In this document: positions 11,943 to 22,600 of the stretch, one piece after another
Layout: each line of letters begins with the position of its first letter
How positions within the stretch are numbered: the stretch's first letter is position 1
Assembly: GCF_046630445.1 (NCBI RefSeq)
Contig: NC_092335.1
Coordinates: 3,408,001 to 3,472,000 of the forward strand
Origin: Rutidosis leptorrhynchoides
Taxonomy: Eukaryota; Streptophyta; Magnoliopsida; Asterales; Asteraceae
Reading direction: 5' to 3'
DNA length: 64,000 nucleotides
Made by a program: the position numbers and the translations under genes
Notes under the pieces: generated by a model
What the model saw: only the letters and a program-made list of their open reading frames with translations
What the model was told of the DNA's origin: nothing
The model's database searches: none

Positions 11943-13223
11943 CCTATTGGTTCCAGCTCATACATGATTATCTCGTGGGCTGCCGACACTTATATTATTA
12001 TTATATTTATATTTATTTAATTTATATAATTAATTATATATTATATTATATTTACGTGCATAGTTAACTTGTAAATTCAGTTCCAAAGACTCGTATGTTG
12101 ACACACGACTATAGTCTCGGTTTCGGTTTCTCGAACGCCTTTTCGTATACTTAGAAAACTAGTACTTTATGTTTCGTGTATTGTACATTTATCAAAATAT
12201 AGACTTAAATCATTAGTAAACTATATTACACGAAGTGTAACTTATGCATTTGAGTGTTTTGGTCCTTTGCTTCTATAAATCATCGTCTCGTTGTATATAC
12301 ATATTATCGAAATGAATTTGAAATATTTATTTAACAATATAATATATAGTTTTTCAAAACTAATGATATTCAAAACTTATATATTTTGAAATCGTTTAAA
12401 TAATAAGAAATATTATTTCGTAACATTTGTATTTTAAGGTTTAAAATTGATATAATTCATAACGTTCATAAAGGTATTTTAATAATCAAATTATTTTATA
12501 TTCAGAATCATTTTATTACAAAGGTTATAATAGTAGAAGTTGTTATGTCATAATACGTTCTTAATAATAAAAGTCTATTATATCGAAAAATGTTTTCATT
12601 TAAGTAACACTATATATATACCTTTATAATATAAAGCTTAAATTATGCTAATTCTATATAATCAATTTACCTTTATAAATAACAAATTACAATAATTCAG
12701 TTTTTGAAATCGTTTTCTTACGTTTGAAAATAGGTCAGTAGAATATTATGAAATCCAGTTCTCCACTAACTTTTGTCTAACCTTCGTCAATTGACACATT
12801 TGTTCTTACTTGTAAATCACTTTACTAATTATTCCGAATACCATTAACAAGAGAAAAGATTTTCTAAATCAAAGTGGACCTCTCAACAGAGACTCACAAT
12901 CATACAATGTATCTGATTAATCAATCATTTGATATCATCTTCTAATTCCATCGATAAACATCTTGAAACAAATACGTTCATGTAAAGTATTATATGTTTA
13001 ATACTTTGATAACGTTTTCAAGTAATAATATATATATACATATATATAATCATATTTAATTATATAATGGTTCGTGAATCGTCGAAATTTGGTCGAGGTT
13101 AAATGAATGTATGGACACAGTTTTAAAATCCTTGAGATTCAATTTAACAAATATTTGTTTATTGTGTCGGAATAATATAAAGATTGAAGTTTAAATTTGG
13201 TCGAAAATTTCCGGGTTGTCACA

Positions 13224-13617
13224 GTACATTACACACCTTAAATCATCTATGTATCTATTTTCTCATATTCATCTTTCAAATAATGTAGGAGCATCTTGAA
13301 CATCTTGCTCGCATTGAATATTTGTGTTCTACAATTTTGAAAATTGTTTACTTTTTAACTTAAATTCCTAGTTAAATTAAATAACACTGTTGGATTTGAA
13401 GGTCACTAAAAAATACAAAGTTGAATTAAACCAATGTTTAACGTATAGACAAATATGCAAGGCTAATTAATATCCATTCATATATAAAACACTTTTTCAA
13501 TAACAAAATTACGTCAAACTATAGTTCACAATAAGTCATGAAGAAATAGTTCATTTTATTTCTAATTAGCATTCACAAATTCTATCATGAAACTACAATT
13601 TATATTTTAATATAATT
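13224..13617. other. AT-rich spacer
   Basis: About 390 bp of AT-rich sequence with no gene, repeat or terminal structure that I can recognise. Confidence 0.6.
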
Positions 13618-14828
13618 GGTAAGTGGTGGTGGAGGTTCTTAACCGAATCCACTTCCTTATGGGTTAAAGTCATTAGAAGCATTTGTGGGTCATCGGGGCT
13701 ACTCAATTCAGGGGCGGGGGGGTCACTTAATTTATCTCATGTGTCTACTTGGAGTACCATTGTCAAAACAGGTTATGAACTTGATAAGCTTGGAATCGGT
13801 TTCACCAAGGCTTTCAAAAAAGAGATCGGGAACGGCAAGGACACGTTTTTTTGGCTTGACTCATGGTTGACTGATATTCCACTCAGCGAAAGATACAGCA
13901 GGTTGTTTAGATTGGAGTAAGTACCGGATGTTTCGGTTCAGGATCGACTGATATGGAATGGTGAGGCGTGTACCGGATTCTGGAATTGGAGGCGAGCTCC
14001 ACGGGGTAGAACGGAAGCGGAATTAAATGATTTGGTGCGGTTACTATAGGGTTTTTCGAGTACAAATACGGGCGATGATCGATGGATTTGGACCTTCGGT
14101 GCAAATGGCATCTTCACAACTAAGTGTCTTTCGAAGTTGATACGCTCAAAAATTAATAATTCGACTCCGGTGGGGAATGCAACTTTGAGAAACATTTTAG
14201 TGCCTAAGAAGGTGGGTATCTTCATTTGGAGGACTTTGTTGGGTCGAATCCTTGTATTGTCGGAACTTGACAAAAGGGGAATCGATCTCCACTCCGTCCG
14301 ATGACCACTTTGTGACGACGGTATAGAGACGGTGGCTCATGCGGTTCTTCATTGTCAAAATAATGTTGAGATATGGAATCGATTGTATGATTGGTTTGGC
14401 TTATCTCGTGTAACCTTGGACTTTAGCAACGTTTTTCGTGGTCAAACATCTTTACAAAGGAAGAGGGGGCTAAGGTATGGCAAGTGGTTGAGTGGACATG
14501 CGGCTATCTTATATGGAAAAATAGAAACAAGAAAGTCTTCAAGAGTTCGAGTTGAAATCCACCGGTGGCTTTAAACGAAATTTAAGTCAAATCATTTGAG
14601 TGGATCTCAAAAAGGTGCAAAACTTTAGAGATCGATTGGCATTCGTGGCTAACAAATCCGAAAAAATTCATTGTGTGAATGTCTCTTGGAAATATATGTG
14701 GTAATTTAGTGTAGGATACTATCTTAGCATCCTCTTGTATATAATGAGATGTATGGTTTGTGTGAAATATGTATCGTGTATAATTTTCATTGAGTAATAA
14801 AAGTTTGCTTTTCAAAAAAAAAAATATA
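13618..14828 (+). mobile_element. 5'-truncated L1-type LINE (reverse-transcriptase zinc-binding end)
   Basis: The plus strand encodes, in broken frames, the C-terminal end of a plant LINE ORF2: GNGKDTFFWLDSWL near 13830, DDRWIWTFGANGIF near 14075, VPKKVGIFIWRTLLGRIL near 14200, and a block containing HAVLHCQNNVEIWNRLYDW near 14340. This is the order of the zf-RVT domain that follows the reverse transcriptase. Stops interrupt the reading (for example after LFRLE and before PLCDDG), and the reverse transcriptase itself is absent. A 3' untranslated tail ends in poly(A) at about 14813-14824. A 10-bp repeat TTAATATAAT occurs at 13607-13616 and 14829-14838, a plausible target duplication. Dead copy. 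Confidence 0.8.
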
Positions 14829-15148
14829 TTAATATAATCAATTATGCAAAGACATCAAATCATAGGCTCATAACTAAGGGTGTTCATAATATCCGAATCC
14901 GTAACTCGAATAATCCGAAAATCCGATCCGAAAATATCCGAAAAATCGGATATCCGGATTTTCGGATATCCGAAAATCGAATATCCGATTTTTCGAATTC
15001 GGGTTTCGGATGCATTTTTCAAAAAGTTCGGATATTCGGATATCCGAATATCCGAAATTAAATGGGCTTTGTTAATATATTTATATAATGGGATTTTTTT
15101 AGTGGGCTTGGGCTATAACTAATAAATGGGATAAATTGGATAAAAGAA

Positions 15149-15657
15149 GGGATTATCACCAAAAAGCCCATTTTCTTGAACTTGTTTGCGTGAGAGCCCA
15201 TAAAAAAAAAAGTTTGACAATTTGCCCTCGCAAGGAGCAAGATGCCTCTTGCTCCCTTGCGCCTTGCGTCCTTGTGACCTTAGTCACACTTGAGAGCAAG
15301 AAGCAAAGTGCATCTTGCTCCCAGGTGGAAGCAAGGTGCCTCTTGCTCCCTTGCTCCCATGTGGAAGCAAGGTGCATCTTGCTCCCTTGCTCCCAGGTGA
15401 AAGCAAGGACGCAAAGTGCATTTGCTTCCTTGCTTCCACCTGGGAGCAAAGGAGCAAGAGGCACCTTGCTCCCAGGTGGAAGCAAGGGAGCAAGAGGCAC
15501 CTTGCTCCTTTCTCTCAAGTGTGACTAAGGTCGCAAGGACGCAAGGCGCAAGGGAGCAAGAGGCATCTTGCTCCTTGCGAGGGCAAATTGTCAAACTTTT
15601 TTTTATGGGCTCTCACGCAAACAAGTTCAAAAAAATGGATTTTTTGGTGATAATCCC
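15149..15657. mobile_element. Mutator-type foldback element nested in the hAT element
   Basis: A near-perfect inverted repeat: GGGATTATCACC at 15149 is matched by GGTGATAATCCC ending at 15657, and the arms pair for roughly 140 bp or more each. The centre is made of alternating, inverted copies of a GGAGCAAGnGGCACCTTGCT-like unit that can themselves pair. The element is flanked by the 9-bp duplication ATAAAAGAA at 15140-15148 and 15658-15666. A 9-bp duplication plus GGG-starting long inverted repeats indicate a non-autonomous Mutator-like (foldback) element. A transcript across it would form a long hairpin. Open frames here are by-products of the repeats. Confidence 0.85.
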
Positions 15658-15835
15658 ATAAAAGAAGTCTTATATCCCTCCCGACACTTCAATCGATATT
15701 TTCCAGAGGTCCAGTTACCAAAATTAAAAACCCTAGATGCGTCGATTCATGGTAACTCGCATCGCATCTCCTTACTGACTTACTGTATCAACGATTCAAG
15801 GTAACTCGCGTCGAATCTCATCGCATCTGGTTACC

Positions 15836-15915
15836 GTATCAACGATTAAAGATATCAACGACTCAAGGTATCAACGATTCAAGGTATCAACGATTCATGG
15901 TATCAACGATTTAAG
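15836..15915 (+). repeat. Short tandem repeat of about 19 bp
   Basis: Repeats of the form GGTATCAACGATTCAA, four to five copies, within the hAT element. Confidence 0.6.
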
Positions 15916-16370
15916 CCTAAGTCAGTTTTCAGTTTTGGTTGAGAATTGAGATACCCAAAATCTCCATTTTTTCATTTTCTTCAAAATAGGATGTATTTAT
16001 AATTTAGTTTAATTAGGATATGTTAGTTTTGCTTGAGAGTATGGTTAATTTTTTTTTAATAATTTTGTTTTATACATTTTTTTTACAACAGATGGATAAT
16101 TTATAATGTCTCTTTCACCGTTGCTAATTTTTTAATATATCTTTGATCAACAACTTTGTTCTATACATGTTTTTTTTTGTGTTTGTCATTAATTTTTATA
16201 TATATAATTCGGATATTCGGATAATCCGAAATCCGAATCCGAAATTTCGAATATCCGAATTTCGGATATCCGAAATTTCGGATTCGGATTTCGGATGACT
16301 AAAATCACTATCCGAATTTTCGGATATCCGAATTTCCGGATATCCGGTTTTGAACACCCCTACTCATAAC

Positions 16371-17772
16371 GCATATGTTAGTTAAATAGAAATTCTAATT
16401 TCACCAAGAAACACACTTTCTAACGCAAATAAAGTTTTGGTTATTACCTTCAAAATCAACTAGTGGTCTGGTTGGGACTTGGGAGAATGTGTTGATTTTT
16501 GTATAAATCTACTGCCTAAAAGTTCACCCAAAGTTGTTACCAAAGTAAGGCACTTATAGTCTCTTTTTGTATAGGCCCAACAAGAGTCAATGGGCTTCCC
16601 CCAAATTAAACTGTCCAAGAAGCTGTAAACCAGATTCCTCTACAAATCTACAATCAAGATATATTGTACTTACCTCAAGATCAAGATTGTAATTAAACCA
16701 GATTCCATTAAAATTTTAGATGTGAATTTGATGCATCTAAATGGTTTGGTAAAGCTAGAGAATCGCTTTATTGGTTACATCACTTCGAAGCTTATTCATC
16801 CGGAACTCGACACTTGTGACACTTTTGTGTTTGGTGGTTCACGTGTATAAATGAAATAATAATACGGAGGAGAAAGTTAAAGCGAAAAGGAATAAGACAA
16901 AATCGACGATGGACCAACTTCCATCCCATTATGTTGTCTTCTGTACTGGATGCAAGTTAACATTCCATTTATTAACATACCAGAATAAGTACATTTTCGA
17001 CACCTGGCTTTAAGAATCCCATTTAGAGACATTGTTGCATATGCCTTGTATAGAAAGCTAGCATCCCCTTTCCACGTCTATCTATATCAATCATATGTTA
17101 TACTTATATTCCTTTACACCACATTATTATTATATCATTCTCAACTGATGTATCCATTTATACGCGTATATGTAACACAACAGACATGTAAAAAGTGTGA
17201 TTCCTATCAAACTAGAATCAGATGAAAGCTAGAATTCTAAAGATGATTCAGGTAGATGATATAATTATAACAGAACCTATCAACATATTTTAATTTCCTG
17301 ATCATTAATTCTAGCTCTGGGATCCATAAGACTTGTTGATTGAAAGTTTAACGCTTTTCAGACTAAATAATGAAAAGGTGTAATTCACCAAGAACATAAA
17401 AGAGTATATATATGTCACAGGTGGGAAAATGGAATGGGGAAAGGCAGTAGTACCTTTATTCTTGATTTGCAATTGCAAGGTGTTCCTTTGCATCCAATAA
17501 GCCTTAGACATGAAAATTTCCTGATTTGGTAATATTATAAGGTAATGATGATTAATACGAGTAGAATACAACTTGAATATGGTAGTGAATCTTTTTAGCT
17601 CTTATGATTAACCCACCCAAACACTTCCCATTTTCATGCACCTGTCCTCCCACAGTTTTTGTGTCTATAAAAGGGACCTTAGACATTGTTTCAATATATA
17701 GCATACCATCTAGATAACAATTGATATTTACAGTTAAATATCTAAGTCACAGTAACTTTTGGTGGTATTAAA
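16371..17772. other. Upstream region of the TFL1-like gene
   Basis: About 1.4 kb without a recognised gene or transposon. It ends in the presumed promoter and 5' leader of the PEBP gene. Confidence 0.5.
17666..17673 (+). promoter_or_regulatory. Probable TATA box of the TFL1-like gene
   Basis: TATAAAAG about 100 bp upstream of the start codon in an otherwise plain AT-rich region. Position and sequence fit a plant core promoter; inferred only. Confidence 0.5.
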
Positions 17773-18788
17773 ATGTCACTTGTAGTAGGAAGGGTGATAG
17801 GCGATGTTGTCGACCAATTCACACCAAGTTTGACAATGGATGTAACCTACAATTCTCATCACACGGTCTTTAATGGTCACGAGCTGAAGCCTAACATCAT
17901 TACGTGTAAACCACATGTTCAAATTGGTGGTGTAGACATGAGATCTTCTTACACTCTTGTAACGCTCAATCTCTTTACAATTCATAAAAATATCTATATA
18001 TAAGCATTCTTTGACATAATATTTCTTTTTCTTTTTTTACTTGAAGATCTTGACTGATCCGGATGCTCCAAGTCCAAGTGATCCTTACTTAAGAGAACAT
18101 CTCCATTGGTTAGCATCATGAATTGAAGCTCTGCTTCCGCTTCTTCAATTTAAATTTTTTTTTTTTTTTTTTCCTTGCTATTACATAATTGTATAATCAA
18201 AATCAACTGAACAGCATTTGGCATAATGTGAGTTAATCAAACTCTTTTGTTTCAGGATCGTTACTGACATTCCTGGTACAACTGATGCTACTTTTGGTAC
18301 GTCCTGCATAACTATATACTCGTATTAATATATTCGCGTACTTTAGATATTCGCTAGTACTAATTAAATATATGTCTTTATTCGAGGGTTGCCTTTATGG
18401 ATGACTGTTTATGTATAAATATGTTTACTTTATGTTTAAAATACAAACAACAATGAATGATGCATAAAAATCATCCTTAAATACAACTCTACTAGTTGTT
18501 ATGAATAAATCTGGTTTTATATATGCTAAATTATTTAAATTTTAAACTATATATTGACACATAATTACAGGAAGGGAGATTGTGAGCTATGAAAAACCAA
18601 ATCCGGTGATAGGAATTCATCGATATGTATTCTTATTATTCAAACAACGAGCAAGGCAATCAGTGAGGCCACCGGTATCTAGAGATTGTTTCAATACTCG
18701 CGTCTTCTCTCAGCAAAACGACTTGGGCTTACCGGTTGCTGCTGTGCACTTCAATGCTCAAAGAGAAAATGCAGCCCGTAGACGTTAA
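17773..18788 (+). CDS. TFL1/CEN-like PEBP protein (four exons, complete)
   Basis: Exons 17773-17958, 18047-18108, 18256-18296 and 18571-18788, all with GT-AG introns. The 62-bp and 41-bp middle exons are the fixed sizes of plant FT/TFL1 genes. The product is 168 residues. It has the PEBP pocket motifs [10 protein letters not shown] (residues 67-76) and GIHR (111-114). Residue 80 is His in REHLHW, and Asp135 lies in VSRDCFNTR. These match TFL1 His88 and Asp144, which in this family separate repressors of flowering from FT-type activators (Tyr, Gln). The C-terminus [12 protein letters not shown] is also TFL1/CEN-like. The likely role is to bind 14-3-3/FD-type bZIP partners in shoot meristems and delay flowering or keep growth indeterminate. 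The N-terminus starts directly at [10 protein letters not shown], a few residues shorter than usual; an upstream in-frame stop fixes this [16 protein letters not shown] replaces the more usual FFTLVMTDPDVP. CEN versus BFT subclade is not settled. Confidence 0.92.
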
Positions 18789-19639
18789 CTCATATTATTA
18801 TTATTATTATACTCTGCATATATATTTATACACTTAAATAAAGACAATAAGACAGATAGTTTATACTTCTCGTAATGCACTTTTCATGTTTGTAATGTAA
18901 ATATATTTGTTGTGTTCTACATACAAGTTTAATAAGTAATGCAGTGGTATTGTTTCCATTTTTTGTAATTTTCCAGTTCCAAAAAAATTTCTGTTGTTAA
19001 TACTCAAAAACCAAACCATGTAACATTAAGCCAGAAACATTTTAAACTGGAATTTGGAACTTGAATAAATTAAATTCCATCAAAGTAGATTAATACTCAA
19101 TGTACTCCCATGAATTGCAAGTAATAATATACTGTAATATGAAATGATTAAAACTGAAGAAATTCCATCGATAATTCAAGATTCTTAGTTTTCACATTGT
19201 TTGGATTAATAATAAATTTGCAACTGTGTCCCCAAAATTTTACCCTTAATGTAAAAGGCCACACTAAAGACAATATACCCAGAGTGTGAAGATTTGTGTG
19301 AGTTAGTCTTCCTTGATTATCTTACAGATTGGCTTGATTACAGCATATGATTTACCTTTTAACACAAATTACTTCACCTTGATTATCTTACAGATTAGTG
19401 AATGCAAGAAAAAAGTTGTACATACAAATTCATTTTGTGAACTCTGCTAGAACCGAAAGCCCTCTATACAGGCATGTTTCATCATATGTTTTAATTCATG
19501 AAACTAGGTATTAGATTCACCAAAATTATCTCATTTATTTTCTTACCAAAATGTAAACATTTACAGCATTAAGAACATCAAGACATAACAGCAAAACCAA
19601 CCAACGCGACGCCATTATGGTTAATAAGTGAACACCACC
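18789..19639. other. Convergent 3' region between TFL1-like and IQD genes
   Basis: About 850 bp between the two stop codons. AATAAA-like signals lie soon after the PEBP stop (near 18836). No other gene is seen; it probably holds both 3' untranslated regions. Confidence 0.6.
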
Positions 19640-22600
19640 TTACTTACTGAAACATCTCTCAGACCAGGTATCTGAATGAACCAAATAACGTCTCTGCCTT
19701 GGTGCACTGAGTGACCTCACCCTTGCTTGAGATGATTGTGTGCTGGCCATATAGTTTGGGTGACTTGGGTAGTATCCAAATATCCCCTGTGGGTATTCTT
19801 CACCTTTATTAGCTACACCAAACGGGCTTCTTTTGTGACCACTTCTGGGCCTAGACGATGCAGAATTCAACTGATGGTTTGTTCCAGGACTCTGTGCCAC
19901 CTTTTCTGTTCCCCAATCTGAATCCAATGACGAAAGGTCAGTAGTGAAACGTGTGGTCATATTCGATTTCTGAGACTTTGTTGAAGTAGTGCTCTGTTTT
20001 GGCTTCCAAGTATCAACTTCAAGAATCTTGTCACTTTTATCATCACATTTGCTTGTCCAGGATGTATCCTCCATCCAACTGTCTAACCAGTTTGGCCCGT
20101 TTCTATGTTTTCGTTCTTCAACAAAAGAACCCTTCAAATAGGACATTGAGCTAGACCGCTTTGTTGTCAAGAAATCAGTATTTACTTCAGTAATGATTAC
20201 ATATATATAACATAAAAATAAAATAAAAAAGAAACAACTTTTTACCAGATGGTGGTGGGATCGCGAGGATTTGATGCTTGAATGAGGTGATGAGGAGGTG
20301 TAGGCTCGATTGGCAAGGGCTCGAGCCTGGAGACGAGCCATGGCTTGCATTCGTCGAAGCATGTCTGCGCTCTGTTTACGCACAATGTGGCCTCGCACAA
20401 GTGCCTGAAGCTTCACCAATCCTTTTAGTGCTTTCAGTGCTCTCCTAGCCTACACATTCAACAACCAATTTTAATTACCTGATGTAATTTCTTTTAGAAC
20501 AGTAAATACATATATGTAGCAGATCGTAAATACATGTCTCAGGTAAAAATTTTAAACTCGCATAAAATTTTTTAGCGACTTAATCTCGTGCTACTAGATA
20601 AAAAACTCCTCAGTTTTACCAACTATTACAGAATCTAATTATATGGTTTTAACAATGGACCCTAGGCTTGGCTGTATCATCCAGGCCCCAGCATAAAGGT
20701 ACTTGCTGTACAAATTAGTGTCATAAGTTTAATAATAATAAGATTAAAGCAGCAGTAGAATTAAAGCTAAAGCAATTATTAATAACAATAACATTTAGGG
20801 ACAATAGTTTGGTACATGGAGTTTATAAGTATTTTATACTATCATATTATACTACCCCACTTTATTGGTTAAACAACCCCTTGTTCCCAATAAAGTGTAT
20901 TTCAACATATTAAATGTACAAGTTCTCCGATCTACATTTAGGGACAATAAGGTTTTTCTTTCTAGACTATCCATAGATGGAATATTTGGTGTAGAATTGT
21001 AATCCCTTGAATTCAACAATTTGCTTGAAATTCAATGGGCCAATCAAAGCGCGACATGTGGCGCAACAATCACATGTGATTGAAAAAAATTGTCAATTTT
21101 TTTTTATTAATTTTTTTGTTCGATTTTTTTTTTTGAAAAAAATATATATATATATATTTTTAAATTTAACATGTCAAATTCAATCACACGTGATTGTAAA
21201 ACCCAATCACATGTGATTCTGCATGTCAAATCCAATCACATTTAATTGAAAAAGACAATTTTCAAACTTTTTTTTTCTCGAAAGAAATTTTTTTCGATTT
21301 TTTTTAATTACATGTGATTGGATTTTACAATCACATGTGATTTAATGCATATCAAATCCAATCACATGTGATTGTCGCGCCGCATGTGGCACTTTGATTG
21401 GTCCTTTGAATCTCAACTTAAAAGTTGGATTCATTTGAATATTTCACTATTTGGTGTATACTATATCTTGCCGGATTATCACGTGATAATTCTCATACGA
21501 TAGATAACATTTGTATGGGTTAAGTGTAAAATTTATACATTAACATCCATAGTTTAGCTTGTAGTAACATATTTGTCGTAACATTGTATGTATTTTTTGT
21601 TAGTTTTTTTTTTTTTGTTGAAAAGTAAACAATATAATAATAATAATAATTATTATTATTATTAAGATAAACAATTACAATAGATACAACTTGTGTGTAT
21701 TTAAACTATTTATTGCTATCATATGTATTTTTTTGCTACTTGACTTGCATGTTAAGTGTGTATCAGGGGGCCATCGCAACAAGTTCATGCTACCAAATAC
21801 ATACAACAATAAAAAATGGAAAATTAAAAATTAAAGAGCTCGAACTCAACTCATTTTGAGCGTAATATATTAAACTCGGGCTTGGCTAGGCTCCTTTGTA
21901 CTCTCCATATGTATAATACTCCGTAGTTATTATTATATACTCTATATTATATTATCATAAAGAATATTAATATTAATTATTAATTATATGTATATAAATG
22001 AAATGATTGTTTAGGCTTGCAAGCTTGTTTGAGCTCGGTATAAGAAGTTCTGGCTCATTTGCTAAACGATCTTTAACGTAAACTCAAGTTTGGGCTCGAC
22101 TATTTTGAGCTCGGCTCAAATCGAGCTCTTTGACTAGCTTGGGAAAAGCTCAATTCATATACATCTACATCTCTACATAAAATGTAACTTTAAATACTCT
22201 ATTGTATACTATAAACTTTATACTAGTACATTTACATTTCATCAATATGCAAAAAATATTTTTTCCAAATATTGTAGTTGTCATTTGCTAAAACAGATGA
22301 TAATGAGTTACAGCTTGCTTTGTTCTGTTTTGTCATTAATAGAACTTTTTAAGTAAATTAATGGGTGTCAATATCGTTTATAATTGAAAAGGGAGCCAAA
22401 TATTAAACAAAAACTTAAAAGACCAATACGTGCCTAGTTGCTTAAAGAGAAATGAAGTTGATATTGAGAAATGATAAGGATGGGTCCAAAATAGAAATTT
22501 TAAAAGTCAGGGGTGCTCTACCACCAATAAATGAAGTTGGTGGGACCCAATGTGTGAAACCAATTAAGATTCTTTATAGTTCGTACAGAGTAATTTTTAG

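Larger units (their letters stand above)
11652..13223 (-). repeat. Older LTR fragment holding the chromovirus-like insertion
   Basis: The right edge reads, on the minus strand, TGTGACAACCCGGAAATTTT, resembling the start of the LTR ending at 11651. The segment around 11820-12150 resembles the Athila LTRs, including a palindrome pair at 11896/11928. The neighbouring LTR abuts at 11651, so this one appears to be its insertion target. The left part is not resolved. Confidence 0.5.
14875..16362. mobile_element. Non-autonomous hAT-type element
   Basis: Terminal inverted repeats TAAGGGTGTTCA (left) and TAGGGGTGTTCA (right, reverse complement) enclose 1488 bp. They are flanked by the 8-bp duplication CTCATAAC at 14867-14874 and 16363-16370. 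An 8-bp duplication and this type of terminus fit hAT. Both ends carry dense subterminal repeats of ATCCGA/TCGGAT (14890-15060 and 16205-16350), as hAT transposases often bind. No transposase is encoded. A second, foldback element is inserted inside (15149-15657). Confidence 0.85.

Noticed and set aside
15136-15661. Several overlapping 69-130-codon frames on both strands
   Set aside because: They arise from the inverted AGCAAG-type repeats of the foldback element; composition is repetitive and mirrored on both strands.
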